Shown: positions 35,200 through 45,200 of the stretch, piece after piece
How the letters are laid out: each line of letters begins with the position of its first letter
How positions within the stretch are numbered: the first letter of the stretch is position 1
Assembly: GCA_035943635.1 (NCBI GenBank)
Contig: DASZBX010000067.1
Coordinates: forward strand, 1 to 64,000
Origin: DASZBX01 sp035943635
GTDB taxonomy: Bacteria; Actinomycetota; Actinomycetes; Streptomycetales; Catenulisporaceae
Length of the DNA stretch: 64,000 nt
Direction of reading: 5' to 3'
The notes under the pieces: model-generated
The model's database searches: none
Told to the model about the DNA's origin: nothing
What the model saw: only the letters and a program-made list of their open reading frames with translations
Position numbers and translations under genes: made by a program

Positions 35200-36761
35200 A
35201 ACTGCGCCTGCTGCTCGGCGCCCTGCGCGGCTCCAAGCAGGTCAAGGGCTCGTTCATCGCCAGCGTGGTGGTCGCCGTGCTGTTCGCGATCGGCACGTTC
35301 GTCAGCCTGGCCGCCCTGCGCGGCAACGCCGGCGCGGTGGACCTGACCACGGTCACCTTCACCTCCTACGCGTTCGGCTGGCTGATCCTGCCGCTGGTCG
35401 TCTTCGGCCTGGACGGCACCCTGGACCCGGCCACGCTCGCGCTCTACCCGCTGCGGCTGCGCCCGCTGGCGATCGGGCTGCTGGCCGCCTCCGCGGTCGG
35501 CGCCTGGCCGCTGGCGAACCTGCTCGGCCTGCTCGGCGTCACCATCGGCCTGGCCCACGGCGCGGCCGGGATCGTGGTCGCGCTGCTCGCGGTCGTGCTG
35601 CAACTGCTCTTCTGCATGGTGCTGGCCCGCGCGGTCACCACGGGCCTGGCCGGGCTGCTGCGCTCGCGCAAGGGCAAGGACCTGGCCGGGTTCCTGGTCA
35701 TCCCGATCTTCGCCTTGTACGAGTTCTTCGTCCAGGTGGTGCCCAAGGTCGCGGCCGAGGGCAAGCTGAACGCCTCCAGCTTCACGTCCGCCGACGACAT
35801 CCTGCGCTGGTTCCCGCCCGGCCTGGCCGCGCACGCCGTGCAGGACGCCTCGACCGGCCGGATCGGCGTCGCGCTGCTGCGCCTGGCCCTGCTCGCGGTC
35901 GTGATCGTGCTGCTCGGCGCGGCCTGGATCAGGACCCTGGGCCGGGCCCTGACCACCGCGGACAGCACCACCCAGTCGGCCGCGGTGCGCGGCTCGGGCC
36001 TGCCGTTCGCCGCCCGCGGGCTGGTCGGCACGGTGGCCGCGCGGGCCTGGGTCTACCAGCGGCGCGAGCCGGGCGCGCTGATCTTCTGGGGTTTCGTCGT
36101 GGTCATCGCGCTGGCCGGCTCGATCGGCAGCGTGTTCACCCCGGCGTACCTGGTCGCGGTGTTCCTGTGCACCGGCCTGGGATCCGCGTTCGTCGGGATC
36201 TTCGGGGCCAACGTGGTCGGCAACACCGGCCCGGCTTTCGGCTTGGAAGCGATGGCGCTGACCGACCGGCGTTCGCTGCGTGCTTACTTCGCCGGCCTGA
36301 ACCTGGCCACCGCCGCGGTCGCGGTGCCGGTGCTGCTGGTGATCGGCTTCGGCGTCGCGGCCCTGGCCAAGCACCCGGTGGACGGCTGCCTGTCCGCGGC
36401 GGTGGCCTTCGCCGGGGTCGGCGCGGCCCTGGGCGTGGGCGACAACCTCGCGGTCGCCTTCCCCTACCCGGTGGAGAAGCGGGTCGGCAGCCCGACGCCG
36501 AAGGCGATGGACGGCTACAAGGGCCAGGTGATGGCGGGCAGCTTCGGCTCCCTGATCGCCGTGCTGGCGGCGGTGGCCCCGGTGATCGCCGCGGCGTTGC
36601 TCACCCAGTCGGTCTCGGCCGCGGTCCGGATGCCGGCCCTGATGGCCGCCGCGGCCGTGTACGGGGTCGGTCTCGCGGTGCTCGGCGTGCGCATCGCGGC
36701 ACGTATCGGCGCGGAGAAGCTGCCCGAGCTCTACCAGACGGCGAGCAGGAGTGTGCTGTGA
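35175..36761 (+). CDS. ABC exporter permease, large multi-TM
   Basis: A 528-residue membrane protein, GTG start at 35175, overlapping the ATPase gene by 25 bp. More than ten hydrophobic segments are visible, with two similar halves (TFVSLAALRG region and FWGFVVVIALAGSIGSVF region). It forms an export unit with the preceding ATPase. No known substrate class can be assigned. Confidence 0.88.
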   Translation: MAWLFVQLKLRLLLGALRGSKQVKGSFIASVVVAVLFAIGTFVSLAALRGNAGAVDLTTVTFTSYAFGWLILPLVVFGLDGTLDPATLALYPLRLRPLAIGLLAASAVGAWPLANLLGLLGVTIGLAHGAAGIVVALLAVVLQLLFCMVLARAVTTGLAGLLRSRKGKDLAGFLVIPIFALYEFFVQVVPKVAAEGKLNASSFTSADDILRWFPPGLAAHAVQDASTGRIGVALLRLALLAVVIVLLGAAWIRTLGRALTTADSTTQSAAVRGSGLPFAARGLVGTVAARAWVYQRREPGALIFWGFVVVIALAGSIGSVFTPAYLVAVFLCTGLGSAFVGIFGANVVGNTGPAFGLEAMALTDRRSLRAYFAGLNLATAAVAVPVLLVIGFGVAALAKHPVDGCLSAAVAFAGVGAALGVGDNLAVAFPYPVEKRVGSPTPKAMDGYKGQVMAGSFGSLIAVLAAVAPVIAAALLTQSVSAAVRMPALMAAAAVYGVGLAVLGVRIAARIGAEKLPELYQTASRSVL

Positions 36762-36854
36762 CCGCGGGGTAGTCGATGCCCACAGCGTGATCCGGGCTTT
36801 CTCACGCTCCGATCGCGGTCCGGGGCAGGGCCGCCGCTCGCGTAGGATGGTCGG

Positions 36855-38453
36855 GTGATCACTGTCTCCCAGGTCGAACTGCGCGCCGGCTCCCGCGTCC
36901 TGATCGAGTCGGCTTCGTTCCGGGTCGGACCGGGCGACCGGATCGGTCTGGTCGGTCGCAACGGCGCGGGCAAGACCACCCTGACCAAGACCATGGCCGG
37001 GGAGACGGTGCCGGCCGCCGGCACGATCACCCGGTCCGGCCCGGTCGGCTACCTGCCCCAGGATCCGCGCACCGGCGACCTCGACGTGCTCGGCCAGGAC
37101 CGCATCCTGTCCGCCCGCGGCCTGGACGAGGCGGTGCGCCGGATGAAGTCGGCCCAGGAGTTGATGGGCTCGACCAACCCGGCCGAGCACGACAAGGCGA
37201 TGCGCCGGTACACCAACGCGGAGGCCGAGTTCCTGGCCCGCGGCGGGTACGCGGCCGAGTCCGAGGCGGCCGTGATCGCCAACAGCCTGGGCCTGCCCGA
37301 GCGGGTGCTCGGCCAGCCGCTGCGCACCCTCTCCGGCGGCCAGCGCCGCCGGATCGAGCTGGCCCGGATCCTGTTCAGCGACGCCGAAGTCCTGCTGCTG
37401 GACGAGCCGACCAACCACCTGGACGCCGACTCGGTCGTCTGGCTGCGCGAGTACCTCAAGACGTACAAGGGCGGGTTCATCGTCATCTCGCACGACGTGC
37501 ACCTGGTCGAGCACTGCGTGAACAAGGTCTTCCACCTGGACGCCAACCGCACCGCGATCGACTTCTACAACATGGGCTGGAAGCTCTACCTGGAGCAGCG
37601 CGAGGCGGACGAGCGCCGGCGCAAGCGCGAGCGGACGAACGTGGAGAAGAAGGCCGCGGTGCTCAACACCCAGGCCGACAAGATGCGGGCCAAGGCGACC
37701 AAGACCGTGGCCGCGCAGAACATGGCCCGGCGGGCCGAGAAGATGCTGTCCGGCCTGGAGGCGGTCCGGCAGAGCGACAAGGTGGCCAAGCTGCGCTTCC
37801 CCAAGCCCGCCGCCTGCGGCAAGACCCCGCTGATGGCCTCGGGACTGTCCAAGTCCTACGGCTCGCTGGAGATCTTCACCGACGTGGACCTGGCCATCGA
37901 CCGCGGCTCGAAGGTGGTCGTGCTGGGCCTGAACGGCGCGGGCAAGACCACCCTGCTGCGCCTGCTGGCCGGGGTCGAGTCCCCGGACACCGGGCAGGTC
38001 GAGCCGGGCCACGGCCTGAAGATGGGCTACTACGCGCAGGAGCACGAGACCCTGGACCCCGAGCGTACGGTGCTGGAGAACATGCGCTCCTCCGCCCCCG
38101 ACCTGGACCTGGTCGAGGTGCGCAAGACGCTCGGCTCCTTCCTGTTCTCCGGCGACGACGTGGACAAGCCGGTCGCGGTGCTCTCCGGCGGGGAGAAGAC
38201 CCGGCTCGCGCTGGCCACCCTGGTCGTGTCCAGTGCCAACGTGCTGCTGCTGGACGAGCCGACGAACAACCTGGACCCGGCCAGCCGGGCCGAGATCCTC
38301 GGTGCGCTGCACTCCTACGAGGGGGCCGTGGTGTTGGTCACCCACGATGAGGGCGCGGTCGAGGCGCTCGCCCCGGAGCGGCTGATCCTGTTGCCGGACG
38401 GCGTCGAGGACCTGTGGAACGACGGCTACCGGGATCTGGTCTCGCTCGCATAA
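36855..38453 (+). CDS. ABC-F family ATPase
   Basis: A 532-residue protein with two nucleotide-binding domains and no membrane segments. Walker A motifs are GRNGAGKTT and GLNGAGKTT, signatures LSGGQRRRIELAR and LSGGEKTRLALA, with a charged linker (QREADERRRKRERTNVEKKA) between. ABC-F proteins act on the ribosome, some giving antibiotic resistance, others helping translation. The short linker does not point to a known resistance subgroup. The GTG lies 7 bases behind TAGGAT (36843-36848), so it is probably leaderless. Confidence 0.93.
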   Translation: MITVSQVELRAGSRVLIESASFRVGPGDRIGLVGRNGAGKTTLTKTMAGETVPAAGTITRSGPVGYLPQDPRTGDLDVLGQDRILSARGLDEAVRRMKSAQELMGSTNPAEHDKAMRRYTNAEAEFLARGGYAAESEAAVIANSLGLPERVLGQPLRTLSGGQRRRIELARILFSDAEVLLLDEPTNHLDADSVVWLREYLKTYKGGFIVISHDVHLVEHCVNKVFHLDANRTAIDFYNMGWKLYLEQREADERRRKRERTNVEKKAAVLNTQADKMRAKATKTVAAQNMARRAEKMLSGLEAVRQSDKVAKLRFPKPAACGKTPLMASGLSKSYGSLEIFTDVDLAIDRGSKVVVLGLNGAGKTTLLRLLAGVESPDTGQVEPGHGLKMGYYAQEHETLDPERTVLENMRSSAPDLDLVEVRKTLGSFLFSGDDVDKPVAVLSGGEKTRLALATLVVSSANVLLLDEPTNNLDPASRAEILGALHSYEGAVVLVTHDEGAVEALAPERLILLPDGVEDLWNDGYRDLVSLA

Positions 38454-38473
38454 TGCGCACGTGGCGCGCGCAT

Positions 38474-38526
38474 AGTGCACGGATCCGGCCGCTATCGGCA
38501 GGTCGCGCCGCGGCCGGATGCACACT
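38474..38526 (+). terminator. Hairpin after the ABC-F gene
   Basis: Ten-bp arms ATCCGGCCGC (38483-38492) and GCGGCCGGAT (38510-38519), extended outward by imperfect AGTGCA/TGCACACT pairing, with a 17-nt loop. No T-run. Confidence 0.5.
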
Positions 38527-38815
38527 GTAACCGACAGATTGTCGATAGCTAAGCGTCACAGTATTGTAACGGCAGGCCCCTAAAATCGGAACAAATGATG
38601 GCATACGCGGGTAAATCATGGCCTGGCCGCGGGAATAGAAGCTGATTTTGTTCGGCGAATCGGTGGTCATCTAGGCCGAGAGGGGTGATCATGGGTCATC
38701 AGAGCGCACTTCCCTGTGTTGGTTGTGGGCAATTGAGCCCATACATCCACACAACGGTGCGGGGGGTGATCCCCTCGCATCTACCTTCGTTACGTGGGAT
38801 CCATCCCACCCTCTC
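38527..38815. other. AT-richer regulatory gap before the small HTH gene
   Basis: This stretch is clearly less GC-rich than its surroundings. It holds the small palindrome CGACA-GAT-TGTCG (38532-38544) and GTAAC repeats near 38527 and 38566. It probably contains the promoter and a leader of the HTH gene; a specific -35/-10 pair was not settled. Confidence 0.45.
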
Positions 38816-38827
38816 AAGGAGGCACGT

Positions 38828-39046
38828 GTGGCCGAGACTCTCAAGAAAGGCAGCCGGGTCACCGGTTCCGCGCGAGAGCAGCTCGCGACCGATCTGAAAA
38901 GCAAGTACGAGGCGGGTGAGTCCATCCGGGCGCTGGCCCAGGAGACCGGCCGGTCGTACGGGTTCGTACACCGGATGCTCAGCGAGTCCGGTGTCGTCCT
39001 GCGCGGCCGCGGCGGTGCGACCCGCGGCAAGGCGAAGACGGCCTGA
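38828..39046 (+). CDS. Small helix-turn-helix protein
   Basis: A 72-residue protein, GTG start with a perfect AAGGAGG upstream. It reads KGSRVTGSAREQLATDLKSK, an HTH (GESIRALAQETGRSYGFVHRML) and a basic Gly-rich end (RGRGGATRGKAK). Near-identical proteins are widespread in streptomycetes; their role is not established to my knowledge. DNA binding is likely. Confidence 0.9.
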   Translation: MAETLKKGSRVTGSAREQLATDLKSKYEAGESIRALAQETGRSYGFVHRMLSESGVVLRGRGGATRGKAKTA

Positions 39047-39158
39047 TCCGGCAGCACCACCGCGCCACGGCGCGGCCACCGCGGCTCTAGGCGGCCGACG
39101 ACCGCGCGCACCAGGCACCGCCGGCCGACACCCACTCGGCCGACAGCCCACGTCGAGG

Positions 39159-39185
39159 CCCCGGCCCTCACCGGCCGGGGTCTTT
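39159..39185 (+). terminator. Intrinsic terminator of the small HTH gene
   Basis: Arms CCCCGGCC (39159-39166) and GGCCGGGG (39173-39180), a 6-nt loop, then TCTTT. Confidence 0.75.
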
Positions 39186-39513
39186 GCCTTCCGCCCGCAC
39201 GAGGGCATGCTCGCGCCGGCGAACCAGTGCCCGGGTGTTGTGCACTGCCGCGTCTATTATTCCACGCCTCCGGGGTCCGATTCGCACACCGGGGTCGTTC
39301 TGTCCGGCCCGCGGTTTCCGACGGTGGATCTTGGCGGGGACCGGCGGGGCCCGGCCGCCCGGCCCGCGCAATCCCGCCCACACCACCGCACAGCACCCGG
39401 ACGACGCTCCGGCGGCGGCCCCCGGTTCCGCCTTCCCGGTCTGCTTCGGTTAGGGTCGGAGCGCAGCGTGCGGCCTGCGCGAGACCCGACACGGATGAGG
39501 TTGAACGGCGAAC
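39186..39513. other. Intergenic region before the crotonase gene
   Basis: No gene seen. TATTAT near 39254 and TAGGGT near 39451 are the only promoter-like -10 boxes noticed; either would give the crotonase transcript a leader. Confidence 0.4.
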
Positions 39514-40386
39514 ATGGTCCCAGGGACGACTACCCCCGATCCGGCGACGGCGCCCGCCGCGGCGGCCGAGTACGACTTCTGGCCCGCCGAGCGGGTCCGC
39601 GCCGCGGCCAAGGCCGGCGTGCGGCTGACCGTGTCCGGCGAGCTGGCCACGGTGACGCTGGACCGGGCCGAGAAGCGCAACGCGATGACCCCCTCGATGT
39701 GGTGGCAGCTGGCCCAGATCGGTCGGGCCCTGCCGCCGGCCGTGCGCGCCGTGCTGCTGTGCGCCGAGGGCGTGTCCTTCAGCGCGGGCCTGGACCGGAC
39801 CATGTTCGTCGCCGAGGACCCGGGCTCGGCCGGGCCGGTGACCAAGACCCTGCTGGACCTGGGCCGGGGCGACCCGCACGACGCGGAGCTGACCATCGCG
39901 GCGTTCCAGGAGGCGTTCACCTGGTGGCGCCGGCCGGATCTGATCACCCTGGCGGCGGTGCAGGGCCACGCGGTCGGCGCCGGCTTCCAGCTGGCCCTGG
40001 CCTGCGACCTGCGGATCGTGGCCGAGGACGTGAAGTTCGCGATGCGCGAGATCACCCTGGGCCTGGTCCCGGACCTGGGCGGCACCAAGCCGCTGACCAG
40101 CCTGGTCGGCTACGCCCGGGCCCTGGACATCTGCGCCACCGGCCGCTGGGTGGAGGCGGCCGAGGCCGAGCGGATCGGCCTGGCCAACCGGATCGTGCCG
40201 ACCGCCCGGCTGCGGATCGACGCCGAGGTGTTCCTGCGCGAGCTGCTGGCCGCCGACCGGGACGCCCTGACCGAGACCAAAGCCCTGCTCGAGGGCGCGG
40301 CCGAACGCGACTACGAGGCCCAGTGCGCCGCCGAGCGCACCGCCCAGGTCCGCCGGATCCGCGCGCTGGCGGCGCTCGCGCCGTAG
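39514..40386 (+). CDS. Enoyl-CoA hydratase/isomerase family protein
   Basis: A 290-residue crotonase-fold protein. The oxyanion-hole segments are GVSFSAGLD and AVQGHAVGAGFQLALACDLR; MREITLGLVPDLGGT is the usual acidic segment. About 30 N-terminal residues precede the fold. Crotonases handle acyl-CoA thioesters in beta-oxidation or polyketide-like pathways; no partner gene is adjacent, so the exact reaction is open. Confidence 0.9.
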   Translation: MVPGTTTPDPATAPAAAAEYDFWPAERVRAAAKAGVRLTVSGELATVTLDRAEKRNAMTPSMWWQLAQIGRALPPAVRAVLLCAEGVSFSAGLDRTMFVAEDPGSAGPVTKTLLDLGRGDPHDAELTIAAFQEAFTWWRRPDLITLAAVQGHAVGAGFQLALACDLRIVAEDVKFAMREITLGLVPDLGGTKPLTSLVGYARALDICATGRWVEAAEAERIGLANRIVPTARLRIDAEVFLRELLAADRDALTETKALLEGAAERDYEAQCAAERTAQVRRIRALAALAP

Positions 40387-40393
40387 GCGGGTG

Positions 40394-40418
40394 GTTCCGA
40401 ACTCTGGCGCGGCGAAAC
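40394..40418 (-). repeat. Relict end of the MITE-like element
   Basis: This 25-bp stretch (GTTCCGAACTCTGGCGCGGC then GAAAC) matches the right end of the element at 53166-53383, read in reverse complement, with one mismatch. It directly abuts the SARP pseudogene. Confidence 0.7.
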
Positions 40419-40422
40419 TTGC

Positions 40423-40720
40423 GCGCTGTCGGCCGCGTTGTCCGGCACGATCAGGGTCTTGGTATCGGCCGGGGCGTGCCGGAACAGCCCGGCGCGTTCG
40501 TCCAGGCCCTGCGGGATCGACTGCGGGGGCACGCCGAGCGAACGCGGCAGCCGTTCCAGCGCGTCGTCCGGGACGGTCGGCGCGATGCCGGGGGTGTGTC
40601 CGTGGAGTCGGCGTCCAGCAGCAGCGCGGCGAGCAGCGCGCGGATCTTCGCCGCCCCGACCGGCACGACCTGCCCCGCCCGGATCACCTCGGTCGGGCCC
40701 GGCAGGCGGAACCGCGTCAT
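40423..40720 (-). pseudogene. Internally deleted SARP regulator copy
   Basis: From ATG 40720 (GAGGTG upstream) it encodes MTRFRLPGPTEVIRAGQVVP and VGAAKIRALLAALLLDAD, like the start of the SARP at 42235-45675. It then jumps directly into sequence matching the NB-ARC part of that gene: 40423-40571 aligns with 44336-44484 with about ten differences in 149 bp. Around 330 codons are missing, the frames do not join, and the 3' end is cut at the relict element end. Confidence 0.85.
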
Positions 40721-40886
40721 CGGCACACCTCTACGGTAAGCGGTCGATAGCACTGCGCCCAAATCGCCCGCCGGGGCCGCCCGGACCGGAAACGATTCCG
40801 TTCCCCGCGGCCGGGATCGGCGCCGCGCGGCCGCGCGACCCGGCCGACCCCGCCCCGTGCCCGCCCGCAGGCCCCGGGTCTGCTCT

Positions 40887-40911
40887 ATCATGCCAACGTA
40901 TGAGGCATGAT
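40887..40911 (+). promoter_or_regulatory. Palindromic operator across the ROK gene start
   Basis: Perfect 8-bp arms ATCATGCC (40887-40894) and GGCATGAT (40904-40911) with a 9-nt spacer that contains the ATG start (40900). A protein bound here would block initiation, suggesting autoregulation. Confidence 0.7.
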
Positions 40912-42105
40912 GTGATCCAGTCGCAGGCCGCGACCGCGCCGATGTTGAAGGTGCTCAACGAGCGGACCGTGTTCGACACGATCCGCACGAGCCACCCGGT
41001 GTCGCGCGCGGAGATCTCACGGCAGGTCGGCATCTCGAAGCCGACCGTGTCGGCCGCGCTGACCACCCTGCTGGAGGCGGACCTGGTCCGCGAGGTCAGC
41101 CGGGCGGGGACCGGGCCGACCTACGGGGCGCTGTTCTTCGAGCCGGTGCCCGAGGCCGGTTTCGTGGTCGGCCTGGACCTCGGCGCCCGGTTCCTGCGCG
41201 GGGTGGTGGCCGCCCTGGACGGCGAGGTCAGGTCCCGGGCCCAGGTGGAGATCGAGGGCGCCGACATCACCGGCGTGATCCAGCACGCGGTCGCCCTGCG
41301 CCGGCGGCTGCTCAAGGCCGGGCGGGTGCCGGACCGGGCCGAGCAGGTCGTGGTGGTGGCCGCGCCGGGCGTGGTCGAGCAGGGCACCGGCCGGGTCTGC
41401 CAGGGCGCCGCGGTGCCCGGGCTCAACGGCTTCGCGCTGGGCGAGGCGCTGCTGGAGGCCTTCGGCCGGGACGGCGCGCCGCAGGGCCCGGTGCTGGTGG
41501 AGAACGACATCCATCTGGCCGCCCTCGGCGAGCGGCGGCTGGGCGCGGGCACGGCCGGGGAGGACTTCGCGGTGCTGTCCATCGGCACCGGGGTCGGCGC
41601 GGGCCTGGTCCTGGGCGGCCGGCTGCACCGCGGCCGCAACGGCGCGGCCGGGGAGATAGATTTCGCGCTGGAGGGCGGGGTGGACGGCAACCCGTTCGAC
41701 CCCTGCGCCAAGGCCCTGTGCGCGGTGGCGGCCGACTGGCTGGAGTTCCGCGGCCTGCCCAGCACCCTGGCCGCGCCGGTCAGCACCGAGCAGATCTTCG
41801 AGGCGGCCCGGGCCGGGGACCGGCTGGCCGGGCTGCTGGTGGCCGAGGAGGCGCGCCGGATCGCGGTGTACCTGGCCCCGATCGCGGCCGTGGTCGACGT
41901 GGAGCTGGTGATCCTGGCCGGCGGGATCGGCCTGAACGCGGACCTGCTGCTCGAACCGGTCCGGGCCGAGGTGGCCAAGCGCCTGCCCTACCCGCCCCGG
42001 ATCGAGGTCTCCACCCTGGGCGACCAGGGCGCGCTGGCCGGGGCGGTCGCGTACGGCGGCGAGGTCGCGCTCGACCGGCTGCTCTCGGCCCGGATCGGCC
42101 GCTGA
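40900..42105 (+). CDS. ROK-family transcriptional regulator
   Basis: A 401-residue protein. Residues 20-70 form a MarR-like HTH (ISRQVGISKPTVSAALTTLLEADLV). The ROK sugar-binding fold follows (VVGLDLGARFLRGVVAALDG, VLVENDIHLAALGERRLG, SIGTGVGAGLVLGGRLHRGR, GAAGEIDF). The family CxCGxxGC zinc motif is replaced by NPFDPCAKALCAV, so zinc binding is doubtful. It likely represses sugar genes, including itself through the palindrome at its start. Its targets are not evident nearby. Confidence 0.9.
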   Translation: MRHDVIQSQAATAPMLKVLNERTVFDTIRTSHPVSRAEISRQVGISKPTVSAALTTLLEADLVREVSRAGTGPTYGALFFEPVPEAGFVVGLDLGARFLRGVVAALDGEVRSRAQVEIEGADITGVIQHAVALRRRLLKAGRVPDRAEQVVVVAAPGVVEQGTGRVCQGAAVPGLNGFALGEALLEAFGRDGAPQGPVLVENDIHLAALGERRLGAGTAGEDFAVLSIGTGVGAGLVLGGRLHRGRNGAAGEIDFALEGGVDGNPFDPCAKALCAVAADWLEFRGLPSTLAAPVSTEQIFEAARAGDRLAGLLVAEEARRIAVYLAPIAAVVDVELVILAGGIGLNADLLLEPVRAEVAKRLPYPPRIEVSTLGDQGALAGAVAYGGEVALDRLLSARIGR

Positions 42106-42180
42106 CGCAGGGGACGTAGGGCCCGGCGCAGTGTGGAACCGAAGGACCTTCCACATCGGCCGCTGTCGCAGGGAACGTAG
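42094..42180. repeat. Direct repeat at the ROK gene end with a hairpin between
   Basis: Two 26-bp copies (42094-42119 and 42155-42180) starting ATCGGCCGCTG and ending ACGTAG differ at two positions. The first contains the ROK stop codon. Between them, TGTGGAA (42132-42138) and TTCCACA (42149-42155) can form a hairpin that may serve as terminator. Confidence 0.7.
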
Positions 42181-42234
42181 ACCAGAGCCCTGTTCTCGCG
42201 GGCCCGCTGCTCGCTGCGCCGTCCGCCGCCCGGC

Positions 42235-45200
42235 TCAGTCCGCCGCGGCCGCCGCGTACCGGGCCTGCCAGTCGGCCAGCTGCGCCGCGGCGGCCTCGGC
42301 CTCGGCCGCCCCGATCCGGCGGTAGACGGCCAGGGCCTGGTCCAGGTGGGCCACCGCGCTCGGGTGTTTGCCCAGCCGGTCGTCGCAGCGGGCGATCCCG
42401 TCCAGGGCCCGGGCCTCGTCCAGCGGACTGCGCACCGCCCGGGCCAGCTCCAGGGCCTGCCGGAAGTGCACCAGGGCCTGGTCCGGGCCGGCGGTGTCGG
42501 CGGCCAGGGCGCCGAGGCTGTTGCCCACCTCGGCCTCGCCCTGCCGGTCGCCGACCTCCTGGAACGCGGCCAGCGAACGCCGCAGCAGGTCCTGCGCGGC
42601 CCGGTGCTCCCCGGCGGCGTGCCGGGCCCGGCCCAGGTCCTGCAACGCGTTGGCCTCGCCGTGCCGGTCGTTGCGCCGCTGGAACAGGCCCAGCGCGCTG
42701 GTCGCCCGGTCGGCCGCGGCGGCCGGATCGCCCATGACCAGCAGGACCCGGCTCAGGTCGCCGAGCACGTAGGCCCAGATCTGGTTGTCGCCGAGCATGT
42801 GCAGCAGCGAGGTCGCCTGCTCGTACAGGGTGACCGCGCGTTCGCCGTCGCCGGTGGTGGCGCTGAGCCGGCCCAGCCGCCACAGCACGATCGCCTCCTT
42901 GCGCCGGTTGCCCAGCGCCTGGTGTTTGGCCAGGCCCTGGGTGTACGCCGCCAGGGCCGCGGGGTAGTCGCAGGTCACCTCCAGCATCCGGCCCTGGTCG
43001 TAGAGGATGTCGGCCTCGATGTCGATCGCGTTCGCGGCCTGGCAGATGGCCAGCGCCCGGGCCCGGGCGTCGGCCGCGGCCTGGTAGTCGCCGTAGGTCT
43101 GCTGCAGCCGGCCCTGCAGCTGGAGCGCGCCGGCCTCCCCGACCTGGTCGCCGGTCTCCCGGTAGATCACCGAGGCCTGCTCGATCAGGTCGGCCGCGGC
43201 CGGGTAGGCCCCGCAGCCGAGCCAGACCTCGGCCGAGCGCAGCAGCACGTCGGCCTCCCGGCCCCGGTCGCCGACCTCGCGGTAGATCGCCAGGGCCTGG
43301 CCGAGCGGGCCCATCGCCGACTCCGGGCCGCCGACCAGGGACTGGGTGCTGCCCAGGTCCGCCAGCGCGTCGGCCTGGCCGCGGCGGTCACCGCGCCGCC
43401 GGGCGGTGTCCACGGCGGTCCGGTGCACCTTGACGGCCAGCTCCCAGGGCCCCTCCTTGCGCAGGAACACCCCGAGCGCGTCGGTCAGCGCGGTGCCGCG
43501 CGAGTCCAGGCCGTCCGAGCCGACCAGGTCGACCACGGCGATCAGGTTGTCGCGTTCCAGGTGCATCCAGCGCAGCGCCTCCCGCCGGTCGGCCAGCTGC
43601 CGCGAGCTGTACGCCAGCACGGCCCCGGCCGCGGCGCCGTGCGACCGCGGCCGCCGGTCGATCTTGGCGAACACGCTGTCGGCGGTGTGCTCGTAGTAGT
43701 CCAGCAGCCGCCCGACGGCCTGGTTGCGGTCCTGTTCCGGTTCCGCGTTCGCCAGGGTCCGGGCGTAGGTGCGCAGCAGGTCGTGCAGCCGGTAGCGCCC
43801 GGGCGCGTGGGCCAGGACCAGGTTGTGGTTCAGCAGCGATTCGAGCAGGCGCTGCGCGGCCCGGAAGTCGACCGCGGCCAGGTTCGCCACGGCGTGCGCG
43901 TCGAAGTCCGGGCCCGGGACCAGGCCGAGCCGGCGGAACACGGTCTGCTCGGCGGCCGGCAGCGCGGCGTAGGAGGACTCGAAGACCGCGGCCAGGTTGC
44001 GGTCCTCGTCCTGGAGGTAGTCCAGCCGGGAGTTCTCGTCCCGCAGCTGGTCGACCACGTCCTCGATCCGCAGCGTGCGGTGGTGGCGCAGCCGGGCGGC
44101 GGTGATCCGCAGGGCCAGCGGCAGGTTCCCGCACAGGGATATCAGCTCGGCCGCGCCCGGGTGGTCCGGCGGGATCCGGCCGGGCCCGGCGATCCGGTGC
44201 AGCAGCTCGGCCGCCGCCGGGGTGGGCAGGGTGCCGACCGCGATCGTGCGCGCGTCGTCCAGCCCGGTCAGCCGGCGCCGGCTGGTGATCAGGACCAGGC
44301 AGCCGGCCGTGCCGGGCAGCAGCGGCCGGACCTGGGCGCTGCTGGCCGCGTTGTCCAGCACGATCAGGGTCTTGGTGTCGGCCAGGGTGTGCCGGTAGAG
44401 CCCGGCGCGTTCGTCCAGGCCCTGCGGGATCGACTGCGGGGGCACGCCGAGCGAACGCAGCAGCCGTTCCAGCGCGTCGTCCGGCGCGATCGGGGTCAGG
44501 CCCGGGGTGTGGCCGTGCAGGTCGAGGAACAGCTGCCCGTCCGGGAAGCTGCCGCGGACCCGGTGCGCGGCCCGCAGCGCCAGCGAGGTCTTGCCGATCC
44601 CGGCCATCCCGTTGATCGCGGAGAGCACGACCGTGCCCTCGCCCGCGCTGCCGAGGGCGAGGGCGGACAGTTCCTCGAGTTCGCCGTCCCGGCCGGTGAA
44701 GGTGTGCGTGTCGGCGGGCAGCTGGAACCGCGGGCCGACCTGGAACGGCTCCTGGCCCGCGGTGTCCAGGGACCCGGCCGGCCCGGCCAGGCCCGGCGCG
44801 CCCGCGCGGCCCGGACGGCCGCCGCGGCCGGGGCCGGACAGCTCGGCGCCCGGCCCGGGCGCGGGCGCGGGGCGGGCCGCGCCGTCGGTCCCGGCTCCGG
44901 CCATCAGCCCGGGGTCGGACCGCAGGATCCGGCCGTGCAGGTCCTGGGTGCGTGCGGACGGCTCCACGCCGAGCTCGTCGACCAGGGTGCGGCGCAGGGC
45001 GAGGAACACGTCCAGCGCCTCCGCCTCCCGCCCGGCCCGGTAGAGCGCGAGCATCAGCGCGCCGTGGAAGCTCTCCCGCAGCGGGTGGGTCGCGGCCAGG
45101 GTGCGCAGCTCGCCGATCAGCTCCAGGTGCCGGCCCAGCTCCAGCTCGGCCGCGGTACGCCCCTCCAGCGCCTGCAGCCGCATCTCGGCCAGCTGCTCGA

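Noticed and set aside
35043..38525. Long minus-strand frame opposite the ABC permease and ABC-F genes
   Set aside because: Shadow of two well-supported plus-strand genes; no start signal or motif.
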